From positions 1 through 48,690 of the forward strand of contig JAIOSU010000197.1 of NCBI GenBank assembly GCA_021107455.1: a stretch of 48,690 nucleotides of DNA, given 5' to 3'. A program made the translations under genes and the position numbers. Numbering within the stretch: the stretch's first letter is position 1; each line of letters opens with the position of its first letter. The notes under the pieces are model-generated. The model was not told where the DNA came from. It saw only the letters and a list, made by a program, of their open reading frames with translations, and did not search any database. Below are positions 23,223-30,471 of this stretch, piece by piece. The DNA comes from Clostridiales bacterium (GTDB lineage Bacteria; Bacillota; Clostridia; Peptostreptococcales; Acidaminobacteraceae).

Positions 23223-23555
23223 ATGTTGTTTTCGTTAGTTGCAATGGGTGCGCTTGCTTTGATACTGCGCAATAAAGGTTACAGTTTTGAAAAAATGATT
23301 CCATATCTTTTGGTGATTGGTGCCATCACATTTTTTATTCCAATCGGTCCGATTTTGGCAATGCCTTTTAAATTGATCGGTGGAATTATTGGGGGCATCG
23401 GTGGATTCGTAGGTGGTATTATCGGTTTGGTCTTCGGGCTGATCGGTGGAATCATTGGTCTCGTATTTGGAGTGATCGGAATAGCATTTGGTCTTGTGAC
23501 AGTGCTCGCCATTCCTTTACTGATCATATTTGTGATCTTCAAGATCGTCACCTGA
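23223..23555 (+). CDS. Small glycine-zipper membrane protein
   Basis: This 110-residue, almost wholly hydrophobic protein has ATG 23223 placed 5 bases after GGAGG. After a first helix and a short KGYSFEKMIP loop come two or three helices dense in glycine: about residues 49-90 contain IGGIIGGIGGFVGGIIG, then LVFGLIGGIIG and LVFGVIGIAFG, i.e. an 11-residue unit seen about twice. Glycine every fourth residue is the glycine-zipper pattern for tight helix packing. No family is recognised. It follows etfA by 108 bases and ends in a strong terminator, so it may have its own promoter. Confidence 0.65.
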   Translation: MLFSLVAMGALALILRNKGYSFEKMIPYLLVIGAITFFIPIGPILAMPFKLIGGIIGGIGGFVGGIIGLVFGLIGGIIGLVFGVIGIAFGLVTVLAIPLLIIFVIFKIVT

Positions 23556-23567
23556 TTATGAACAATG

Positions 23568-23611
23568 AAACACCCTTTGACGGTTTATGTCAAAGGGTGT
23601 TTGATTTTTTT
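23568..23611. terminator. Strong terminator between convergent genes
   Basis: A perfect 14-bp stem AAACACCCTTTGAC (23568-23581) / GTCAAAGGGTGTTT (23589-23602), then GA and seven T. On the minus strand the flank is TTTCATTG, weaker; it mainly ends the glycine-zipper transcript. Confidence 0.88.
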
Positions 23612-23615
23612 GGGG

Positions 23616-24944
23616 TTACTGTGTCACAAGAAAGTCCACTACCAACTTTGCAGGCTCTTTAAGTGAGAATACTTTATAAGCGCCTTTTTCATTCAACGTG
23701 ATTGTGATTCCAACTGCGCTGTCGCTGCCTGGGAAGAAATATTCAACAGAAGAGACAGTAGTACTGTCTTTAAGATCTATTTGACTTTTTTTCGCATAGG
23801 CACCTCTGGCACCATTTATAATTACAGTAATGCTTTTTCCGTCATCGGAGATGGTTGCCTCATATACTCCTATTTCTTCAACAGTTTCTGTAGGTTCAAA
23901 ACTTGTCCAACTGTAAATATCAAAAACGATACGTTCAAACTCTTCATGTCTACCATATCTGGCGGTTGCAACATCTTGTCCATCATTTATTTTGCCACCA
24001 GAAAATGTGCCAGACTCCAAAAATCCTTCTGGTATTTCTGTATTCGCTACAGGTTCTTCCGGTTCTTCCGGTGTTGGCTCCGGTTCAGGGGCTGGTGCAG
24101 GCTCTGGAGCTGGTTCAGGAGTTGGTGCCGGAGCTGTTGGATCAGTTGTTGGATTGGTGGCTACAGCTTCATCTGTAAGTACTTCAGTGGAGAAATATTC
24201 TATTGACCACGCATCATCCGCTCTAATGACCCTGAAATCCCACATCATTTGTTCAGTGAATTTTTCATCATCAAGTGTTCGCTCCATTTCAGTGGTGACA
24301 GTATACCTCATGGCTTCCGGCTCTTCTTCGGTAACTTTCACATCATATTGATTCAACTGATCAAAAGTACCCGTCTCAGAATAGGCCATTAGCGCATCAA
24401 GAGCATCTTCACTATTTGAAAAGAGTGTTAATATTGAGATGTTGCCTTGATTCACAAAAGTAGGCAAAAGCGTGAAAAATTGATCGACACTGTCTCTGGA
24501 GGTTTTTTCGGTAGTTTCATCTGAAGGTCCGGGCACTTCTATGGTTTGTCCGGGTAGTTCCTCACCGGAATCATACGACCATGGGAAATCAGACCAATTG
24601 GATTTAAGGAATAAAAATAAAACTATAACCAGTACACCGAGTGCACCGATGATCAAGATCGGTTTCTTTGATGAACGCTCATCATAATAGTCAAGTTCAG
24701 GATCAGTTTCAGTCAGTTCGATGTCAATGACATCAGAATCATCATCAAAATCAGAACCAAACAATGTTTTTAGAGCTGAATCGAGTTCGTGGTCATCGGT
24801 GTCATCAGCATGACTTTTTTTAAGTGGAGCATTTGCGATCGGTGGTTCCGGTTTTTCTGCGGAAATCGCTATGAGTTCATAACCGCATACTTTGCAAATT
24901 TCCGATGAATCCGGGTTGACGAAACTGCAGTTTGGACATTTCAT
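23616..24944 (-). CDS. Zinc-ribbon membrane protein with proline-rich stalk and AMIN-like domain
   Basis: This is a 442-residue protein. Residues 1-25 are a zinc ribbon (CPNC ... CKVCG). An acidic region (45-90) leads to one membrane helix at about 94-113. Outside follow a domain at about 145-260 with no clear family, a Pro/Glu/Ala stalk at about 270-300 (PAPEPAPAPEPEPTPEEPEE), and a C-terminal beta domain at about 308-442 resembling AMIN-like domains (RIVFDIY ... KLVVDFL). AMIN domains bind peptidoglycan or cell-wall polymer. It is the last gene of the minus-strand envelope operon, 18 bases after the sensor kinase. ATG 24944 follows GAAGGGAG. Confidence 0.72.
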   Translation of the reverse strand: MKCPNCSFVNPDSSEICKVCGYELIAISAEKPEPPIANAPLKKSHADDTDDHELDSALKTLFGSDFDDDSDVIDIELTETDPELDYYDERSSKKPILIIGALGVLVIVLFLFLKSNWSDFPWSYDSGEELPGQTIEVPGPSDETTEKTSRDSVDQFFTLLPTFVNQGNISILTLFSNSEDALDALMAYSETGTFDQLNQYDVKVTEEEPEAMRYTVTTEMERTLDDEKFTEQMMWDFRVIRADDAWSIEYFSTEVLTDEAVATNPTTDPTAPAPTPEPAPEPAPAPEPEPTPEEPEEPVANTEIPEGFLESGTFSGGKINDGQDVATARYGRHEEFERIVFDIYSWTSFEPTETVEEIGVYEATISDDGKSITVIINGARGAYAKKSQIDLKDSTTVSSVEYFFPGSDSAVGITITLNEKGAYKVFSLKEPAKLVVDFLVTQ

Positions 24945-24962
24945 ACGTATTCTCCCTTCCGT

Positions 24963-26042
24963 TTATCGATCAAGTGGTATATCAATTGTGAAGCATGTAC
25001 CTTCACCGAGTTCGCTTTTGACTTCGATTTTCCCCGAATGTCCTTCGGTCAACTGTTTGACTATGGCTAGACCGAGTCCGGATCCACCTTTTTCCACTTG
25101 GTCTTTGACTTTGTTGACCATGAAAAAAGGATCGAAAATATTGTTGAGCACATCTTGGGGGATGCCTTCCCCGTCGTCATGTATTCGGATTTGCAGATGA
25201 TAGTTGACAACCTTTGTGGAGATGGTGATTTCGGATCTGGCGTACTTTTTCGCATTGCCGATCAGGTTGTCCAGAATCTGATTGAATCTATAAGGGTCCA
25301 CAAGAATAAATGTGGAGATAAAAGGCCTGTTAAGTACAATTTTTACTTGTGAGAGCCTGAACTCCGTGATTTTGTGATCAAAGTAGTTTCCAAGCAATTG
25401 TCCGGAGTTGATGCGTTCGAAATTGAGAGTGAACTCTCCTAGTTCCTGTTTCGTATAAACCGATAAATCATCGATTAAATGATTCAGGTAATCCGTTTTT
25501 TCAACGATGGTGTCAATATAAAGATCGAATGTGTCCTGGTCTTTCACTATGCCATCCTGAATGGCCTCGATATATCCTTTGATGGATGTGAGTGGGGTTC
25601 TCAGGTCATGGGTGATACTTGCGATGAGTCGCTTTCTTCGCTTTTCGATCTCATGTTGTTCAAGGATTGTATCTTTGAGCCGAACGCGCATTTTGTCAAA
25701 TTCCCTGCAAAACTCACCAATCTCGTTGTCACCTTGGTACTCTATAGGATAATTGAGGTTGCCGGATTGAATGTTTTCAGCTGCTCGTTTCATTTCAGAG
25801 ATGGGAGTGAATATATACTTGTTGATCAGAAGCATCATGACCATGAAATATATGATCAACACAGTGATGAGTAGTGCGAGCAAAAGGTATGGGCTACTTA
25901 TAATCGCCTGGTCCTGTATCAGATCTATTCGGTATTTAAAGAATATGTAGACCATGAAGGCAGTGGTGAAGAGCACCATACTGAGTACAAATAGAATGAT
26001 GATACTTCTTAAATTGAGGTGAAACCTTTTTTTTTCATACAT
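24963..26042 (-). CDS. Two-TM sensor histidine kinase with tiny extracellular loop
   Basis: This is a 359-residue kinase. Membrane helices at about 13-34 and 49-70 are joined by only some 15 outside residues, so it should sense within the membrane or through a partner. HAMP covers about 71-125 (FTPISEMKRAAENIQSGNL). HisKA holds the phosphorylated His in ASITHDLRTPLTSIKGY (about 143-159). The ATPase domain has DNLIGNAKKYA, HDDGEGI and GGSGLGLAIVKQL. It is coupled to the regulator upstream (3-base gap). Its place after MurF and Ddl genes suggests a cell-wall stress signal, as for VanS or LiaS-type kinases; this is inference. Confidence 0.92.
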   Translation of the reverse strand: MYEKKRFHLNLRSIIILFVLSMVLFTTAFMVYIFFKYRIDLIQDQAIISSPYLLLALLITVLIIYFMVMMLLINKYIFTPISEMKRAAENIQSGNLNYPIEYQGDNEIGEFCREFDKMRVRLKDTILEQHEIEKRRKRLIASITHDLRTPLTSIKGYIEAIQDGIVKDQDTFDLYIDTIVEKTDYLNHLIDDLSVYTKQELGEFTLNFERINSGQLLGNYFDHKITEFRLSQVKIVLNRPFISTFILVDPYRFNQILDNLIGNAKKYARSEITISTKVVNYHLQIRIHDDGEGIPQDVLNNIFDPFFMVNKVKDQVEKGGSGLGLAIVKQLTEGHSGKIEVKSELGEGTCFTIDIPLDR

Positions 26043-26045
26043 AAG

Positions 26046-26735
26046 CTAACCTTTAAATTTGTAACCGATGCCCCATACAGTTTCTATATACTCCGGTTGG
26101 GAAGGATCGATTTCAATCTTTTCTCTGATTTTTCTTACATGCACTGTGACAGTATTGATGTCACCATACTCGTTGTAACCCCAGATCTCATCGAAAATTT
26201 TCTCGCGGGAAAGGGCTTGATTGCTGTTCAGCATCAGATAATGTAGAATCTCGAATTCCTTGACTGAAAAAGGAACATATTTCCCTTCTACTTTGACTGT
26301 TCTGGCTTTGACATCCAGCTCAAGGGCTTTAAATGTCATGACATCAGTAGCCGGAGCTCCTGAAAGTTCTTTTACCCGTCTGAAATGCGATTGAATTTTT
26401 GCGATGAGCACTCTTGGACTGAATGGTTTTTCCACATAATCGTCTGCACCGAGTCCCAGAGCAAGGATCTTGTCAGTATCTTCTTTCTTAGAGCTCAACA
26501 TAATGATCGGAATGTTAGATTCGTTTCTGATTTTTCTACAGAGTTCAAATCCGTCAATCTTTGGAATGATAATATCCAGTAACGCCAACTGAGGTTGTTC
26601 TGTTTCAAACTTCATCAATGCCTCTTCGCCGTCGGATGCTGTGACAGCTATGTAACCGGAGGCATTGATGTAGTCTTTCAGAAGGGTTTGAATTTGCAGA
26701 TCGTCTTCTACAATGAGTATTTTTTCCATGGACAT
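26046..26735 (-). CDS. OmpR/PhoB-family response regulator
   Basis: This is a 229-residue regulator: receiver domain 1-120 with the phospho-acceptor aspartate in LALLDIIIPKIDGFE (about residue 54) and DYVEKPFSPRVL; winged-helix domain about 130-229 with SVKEFEILHYLMLNSNQALS, VTVHVRKIREKIE and the end YIETVWGIGYKFKG. All expected receiver residues are present. ATG 26735 follows AGGAGG. It pairs with the next gene's kinase and probably acts on envelope genes, possibly its own operon. Confidence 0.94.
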   Translation of the reverse strand: MSMEKILIVEDDLQIQTLLKDYINASGYIAVTASDGEEALMKFETEQPQLALLDIIIPKIDGFELCRKIRNESNIPIIMLSSKKEDTDKILALGLGADDYVEKPFSPRVLIAKIQSHFRRVKELSGAPATDVMTFKALELDVKARTVKVEGKYVPFSVKEFEILHYLMLNSNQALSREKIFDEIWGYNEYGDINTVTVHVRKIREKIEIDPSQPEYIETVWGIGYKFKG

Positions 26736-26763
26736 TGTTGCCTCCTAGCCACCTTTCAGGTGG

Positions 26764-27930
26764 TTATTTTTTTATGCCTTTTAAGTCGGCGGTTGAAAGT
26801 ATGTTTATAGTATTTGAGCGGTTGAGTGATTTTTTTCTTCTATATGTTCTATGTGCCGCGTCAATCATGTCTTCCAGCATTTTGGAAAATGGCTTTCCGG
26901 TAGCTTCCCAAAGGTAAAAGGAAAGCGACCCTGGAATGGTGTTGAATTCGTTGATGTGTGGTAATCCTGTTGTTTTGTCGATCATGAAGTCGATTCTTGT
27001 GACACCGGCACAATCCAGTGCAATAAAAGCTTCAGCTGCCATGCGTTCAATTTCGCTTTGCATATCGGTTGTGATGTTTGCAGGGATTTGACGTTTTGCG
27101 GCTGACATGCCTTTGGTCTGACCGGAATTAACGTACTTTTCTTCATATGTGAGATAATCACTGGCAGATATGGGCTCCTCACAAACTGAAAGCTCCAGTT
27201 TTTCGCTGTCTCCGACTACAGAGATGTTAATCTCTCTCATACCAATAAGCATTTTTTCAACTAACATGCGTGAAGTAAAATTACGGGCAAGCTCGATGGC
27301 ATCAAGAAGTTCCGAACGATTTTTTGCTGGTGTGACACCGACGCTTGAACCTATATCGGAAGGTTTGACAATCATTGGATAACCGAGTTTTTTTTCGAGG
27401 TCCTCAATGATGGCGTCCTTATATGAAAGCCAATGGTGAGTATAAAACCATTCGCCCTCGACCACGCGAATCCCGGAACTCTTTAAGAATAATTTGGAAG
27501 CAATCTTGTCCATGGTAAGTGAAGCGGCGAGGACATTGCATCCCACATACGGAATGTCCATGTGCTCAAGGAAACCTTGAAGTGTCCCGTCTTCACCACC
27601 CGTACCGTGAATAATTGGAAAACCAATGTCCACAGTGGTCACAAATGCATCTTTAAAGCGTTGAATCGGATGTTTGATCAATACTGCAGAGCGTTCTCCT
27701 TTGACCATTTGAACTTCCTGGGCATTTTTGATGACCTTGTCAAGGTCTTTGTAATGTTCCACCTCAAACAGATAATCACCGGTATACCATCTGTTTTGCT
27801 TGGATATATAGATGGGCACCACATTGTAACTTGACATGTTCATAAGTTGAGCGATGGCTTGCTGTGCAGTGATGATGGATACTTCGTGTTCCACGCTGGT
27901 CCCACCGAAAAAAACACCAATATTGATCAT
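26764..27930 (-). CDS. ddl: D-alanine--D-alanine ligase
   Basis: This 388-residue ATP-grasp ligase shows GVFFGGTSVEHEVSIITAQ at the start, GTGGEDGTLQGFLEHMDIPY (about 89-108), the ATP-binding YPMIVKPSDIGSSVGV, the omega loop with TYEEKY, and RIDFMIDKTTGLPHINEFNT with GSLSFYLWEATG near the end. The EEKY tyrosine fits D-Ala-D-Ala (or D-Ser) makers and not D-lactate (VanA-type) enzymes, which have a histidine there. It makes the dipeptide that MurF, encoded just upstream, adds to UDP-MurNAc-tripeptide. ATG 27930 follows AAGGGG. It is a little longer than average Ddl. Confidence 0.93.
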   Translation of the reverse strand: MINIGVFFGGTSVEHEVSIITAQQAIAQLMNMSSYNVVPIYISKQNRWYTGDYLFEVEHYKDLDKVIKNAQEVQMVKGERSAVLIKHPIQRFKDAFVTTVDIGFPIIHGTGGEDGTLQGFLEHMDIPYVGCNVLAASLTMDKIASKLFLKSSGIRVVEGEWFYTHHWLSYKDAIIEDLEKKLGYPMIVKPSDIGSSVGVTPAKNRSELLDAIELARNFTSRMLVEKMLIGMREINISVVGDSEKLELSVCEEPISASDYLTYEEKYVNSGQTKGMSAAKRQIPANITTDMQSEIERMAAEAFIALDCAGVTRIDFMIDKTTGLPHINEFNTIPGSLSFYLWEATGKPFSKMLEDMIDAAHRTYRRKKSLNRSNTINILSTADLKGIKK

Positions 27931-27948
27931 AATTATTCCCCTTAACTT

Positions 27949-29550
27949 TTATTCGTTGAATGTGTCCGGCAGATCGTTTTCAAGTAAAACGACGTCATCC
28001 AGTTCAATGATTTCTGATAATTTTGAAAAGGCATCGGATATGTTTTTAGCGATATATAACTTGCTTTGATCATAATTTTTCGCAGCGAGCCCTTCTTGTA
28101 TCGGTCTCGTTTGGTTTTGTCCGACCAAAATGGTGAAATCACAAGTATCTGCAATGGATTCTCCGAAGGCCTTGTTCAGTTCGAAGTGTCTGTCCCCAAG
28201 CTCGATCATGCCTGGCGTGATGACAATTTTTTTATTGCCTTCAAATTGACCGAGCACTTCAAGTGCCATTTTTGATCCTACGGGATTGGAGTTGAATGCG
28301 TCATCCAGTATGGTATAAAAATCATTGACCCTACGGTAGGAGAGGCGATGCTCCACAGGTTTAAGATCTGCTGTCAAAGCGGGAAGACGTTCCATCGGGA
28401 CTCCAAGTGAAAGTGCCATAGCAGCTCCTGCAACGACGTTGGAAAGGTTGTGTCTTCCAAGCAGTCCTGTTCCCAACCGGACTTTTTTACTTGTTGGAGT
28501 GTGTACCAACGTGAAGCTGGAACCGGATGTGTTGATGGCAATGGACTCAATCCTGTAGTCGGGTATGATCTCCAGTGATTCGGGAAGATCGTCCTCAACA
28601 GAAAAATAAACATAATTCAAGTCATCTCGTTTTGGGAGTGATACTATGTTCGGATCACTGACGTTGACAAAAGCTGTACCGTTTTTTTCCAGGTATTTGA
28701 ACATCTCTCCTTTTGTGGAGACTATGTTTTCAAATGTTTTGAAGGTTTCGAGGTGCTGTGGACCGATGGAAGTGATGATGCCCATTGTAGGGTGCACAAA
28801 TTCCACGAGTTCCCTGATTTCTCCGACCACTTTTGCCCCCATCTCAGCAATGAAAATTTGATGGGTGGGCTTGAGCCCTTCTCTGATGGTTCTGGTAAGA
28901 CCCATTTTTGTGTTGAAGCTTTCTGGAGTCATGAGCACGTTGAAATCTTTGGAAAGCATGGAGTAAAGAACATTTTTGGTGCTTGTTTTTCCATAACTCC
29001 CTGTGATTCCAATGACGGTCATTTCTGGATTCTTTTTAAGCAATCTTTCTGCATCATTGTAATAATAATTGTTGATTGCCGTTTCAATCGGCTTGTTGAA
29101 TATATTTGAAAGAACGAGCCATAGGAAACTGAAAAGGTATACAAATAGTGCTAAGGCTACTTCAAACGGGAAAGGAGCGGCATTGATCAGCAGACCGATA
29201 ATCGAGAGAAGAACAAGGTCAGTTATGAGCAAACGCTTCACTCGAGGCGTGTAGACCAGTTTTTTCTTCTGTGGATATGCGGTTTTGATCAAATGGAAAA
29301 AATAGAAATCAATGGAGATCAATAAAAGACCAAGTAACTGGAGCCAAAGAATATCACTCATGAATATGAGAAGAACGCCGATAATATAGATGGTTTCATG
29401 CGGCTTTACAACTCTTTTTAAGTCCTCTGAAACCCATTTGAGGTAATGACCACCAAAATATCCGATCAACTGAAATCTATGAACATCTGTATGGGTTTTC
29501 ACCCATGTGAATATAAGTATAAGTATTAGTGCAAAACTCTTGATCAACAT
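27949..29550 (-). CDS. MurF-like Mur ligase with N-terminal membrane domain
   Basis: This is a 533-residue protein. Residues 1-165 hold about four to six hydrophobic helices and replace the usual soluble UDP-binding domain of MurF. From about 175 comes a Mur ligase core: P-loop GITGSYGKTSTKN, IFIAEMGAKVVGEI, TSIGPQHLETF, LLGRHNLSNVVAGAAMAL, and the C-terminal domain with ILDDAFNSNPVGSKMALEVL and TPGMIELGDR. The FNTKMGL and DDAFNSNP wording is that of D-Ala-D-Ala adding enzymes. It probably links D-Ala-D-Ala to a precursor at the membrane. The true acceptor, and whether a second soluble MurF exists elsewhere, cannot be told here. ATG 29550 follows GGAGG and is 3 bases after the hydrolase stop. 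Confidence 0.85.
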   Translation of the reverse strand: MLIKSFALILILIFTWVKTHTDVHRFQLIGYFGGHYLKWVSEDLKRVVKPHETIYIIGVLLIFMSDILWLQLLGLLLISIDFYFFHLIKTAYPQKKKLVYTPRVKRLLITDLVLLSIIGLLINAAPFPFEVALALFVYLFSFLWLVLSNIFNKPIETAINNYYYNDAERLLKKNPEMTVIGITGSYGKTSTKNVLYSMLSKDFNVLMTPESFNTKMGLTRTIREGLKPTHQIFIAEMGAKVVGEIRELVEFVHPTMGIITSIGPQHLETFKTFENIVSTKGEMFKYLEKNGTAFVNVSDPNIVSLPKRDDLNYVYFSVEDDLPESLEIIPDYRIESIAINTSGSSFTLVHTPTSKKVRLGTGLLGRHNLSNVVAGAAMALSLGVPMERLPALTADLKPVEHRLSYRRVNDFYTILDDAFNSNPVGSKMALEVLGQFEGNKKIVITPGMIELGDRHFELNKAFGESIADTCDFTILVGQNQTRPIQEGLAAKNYDQSKLYIAKNISDAFSKLSEIIELDDVVLLENDLPDTFNE

Positions 29551-29553
29551 GCT

Positions 29554-30312
29554 TTAGCCTCCGATAAATGTCTTTAGGATTGTCAGAAATCGCGCTGATT
29601 GCTCCAAATATGAAAAGTGCCCAGCACCTTCGAATACGACGAGACCGGCATCTGGAATAAGCGATTCCATGAGCTTGGCATCGCTCAGTGGCGTGCTCGT
29701 GTCCTGATCCCCCCACATAAGCAGAGTGGAAGCTTTAATTTTCGGCAAAATATGCCTCAAATCCTCGTTCACCACTTTTGAAAGCACTTGCTTCATAATG
29801 TCTGAAGCTTGTTTGTAGTCACTGCTGGAGTAGCGGTCTCGATATGCTTTCAAAGGTTCCTCCAAAATCCAGGATAGAACAGGCAGTTTGGCAAGGTGCT
29901 TAAAGGTCTTGTAACCATATACCTTGAAATAATAATCCGGTTTTCTTGAGGGTTTGATGCCTGCACTGCTGATCAAAACCATCTTTTCGAACTCAATATG
30001 TTCCGAGAGTCTGATGGCAACGCGGCCGCCGAAAGAGTGACCTATCGGTGTGAAAGATTTCAGTTCGAGATGTTTTATGAATGCGACTGTCATTTCGGTA
30101 TAATCGGTCAAGTTCCATGCGACAGGTGGAGTTTCTGAAAGTCCGAAGCCTGGAAAATCAATGGCAATGATTTCATATGTTTTGACCAAATCATCTGTCA
30201 ATATGTTGAAACTATCAAGATTTGCACCCCATCCATGCAGAAAAAGCAATGTCTTGCCACTACCAGATCGGGTGTAATTGATTTTTAAATTCTTATATTC
30301 AAAAGTTGGCAT
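29554..30312 (-). CDS. Alpha/beta-fold hydrolase
   Basis: This 252-residue soluble enzyme has the oxyanion motif LFLHGWGANLDS near residue 23, nucleophile elbow GHSFGG (about 92-97), acid in MWGDQDTSTP (about 200) and catalytic histidine in GAGHFSYLEQS (about 228). The complete triad predicts an active esterase, lipase or similar; substrate unknown. The ATG at 30312 is chosen for GAGAGG 6 bases upstream; a GTG at 30345 would sit directly on AAGGA, too close. First gene of the envelope operon, divergent from the SLH gene. Confidence 0.85.
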   Translation of the reverse strand: MPTFEYKNLKINYTRSGSGKTLLFLHGWGANLDSFNILTDDLVKTYEIIAIDFPGFGLSETPPVAWNLTDYTEMTVAFIKHLELKSFTPIGHSFGGRVAIRLSEHIEFEKMVLISSAGIKPSRKPDYYFKVYGYKTFKHLAKLPVLSWILEEPLKAYRDRYSSSDYKQASDIMKQVLSKVVNEDLRHILPKIKASTLLMWGDQDTSTPLSDAKLMESLIPDAGLVVFEGAGHFSYLEQSARFLTILKTFIGG

Positions 30313-30431
30313 AACTGAACCTCTCAAATCGACTATTTTTATCACTCCTTATTTTATCATAAAAGCACATGAATGTAATAGAAGGTTTGATTTAGCTTAA
30401 AGAAAATTTAATGATGCAATATAATGGGACG

Positions 30432-30440
30432 TGTTATAAT
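30432..30440 (+). promoter_or_regulatory. Extended -10 promoter of the SLH gene
   Basis: TGTTATAAT is a perfect extended -10 (TGN + TATAAT), 32 bases before the SLH start. The -35 region (TGATGC at 30412) is poor. The same TGTTATAAT element precedes the MATE gene. Confidence 0.5.
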
Positions 30441-30471
30441 AGGTTTAGAAAAAAATGCGGAGGACGAAAAT

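Noticed and set aside
23279-23551. 90-residue minus-strand frame opposite the glycine-zipper gene
   Set aside because: It is the mirror of repetitive GGN codons, has no ribosome site and is Pro/Ile-rich nonsense.
24040-24140. Repetitive GGTTCTTCCGGTTC-type DNA, first taken for a tandem repeat element
   Set aside because: It encodes the Pro/Glu/Ala stalk of the zinc-ribbon protein in frame; ordinary low-complexity coding sequence.
26749-26772. CCACC-TTTCA-GGTGG hairpin followed by T7 on the plus strand
   Set aside because: All genes here run on the minus strand; on that strand the stem is followed by the regulator's ribosome site and not a T tract, so it is not a terminator for ddl.
26764-27930. 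Vancomycin-resistance D-Ala-D-Lac ligase next to a two-component system
   Set aside because: The omega loop reads TYEEKY as in D-Ala-D-Ala ligases, and no vanH or vanX homologue is present.
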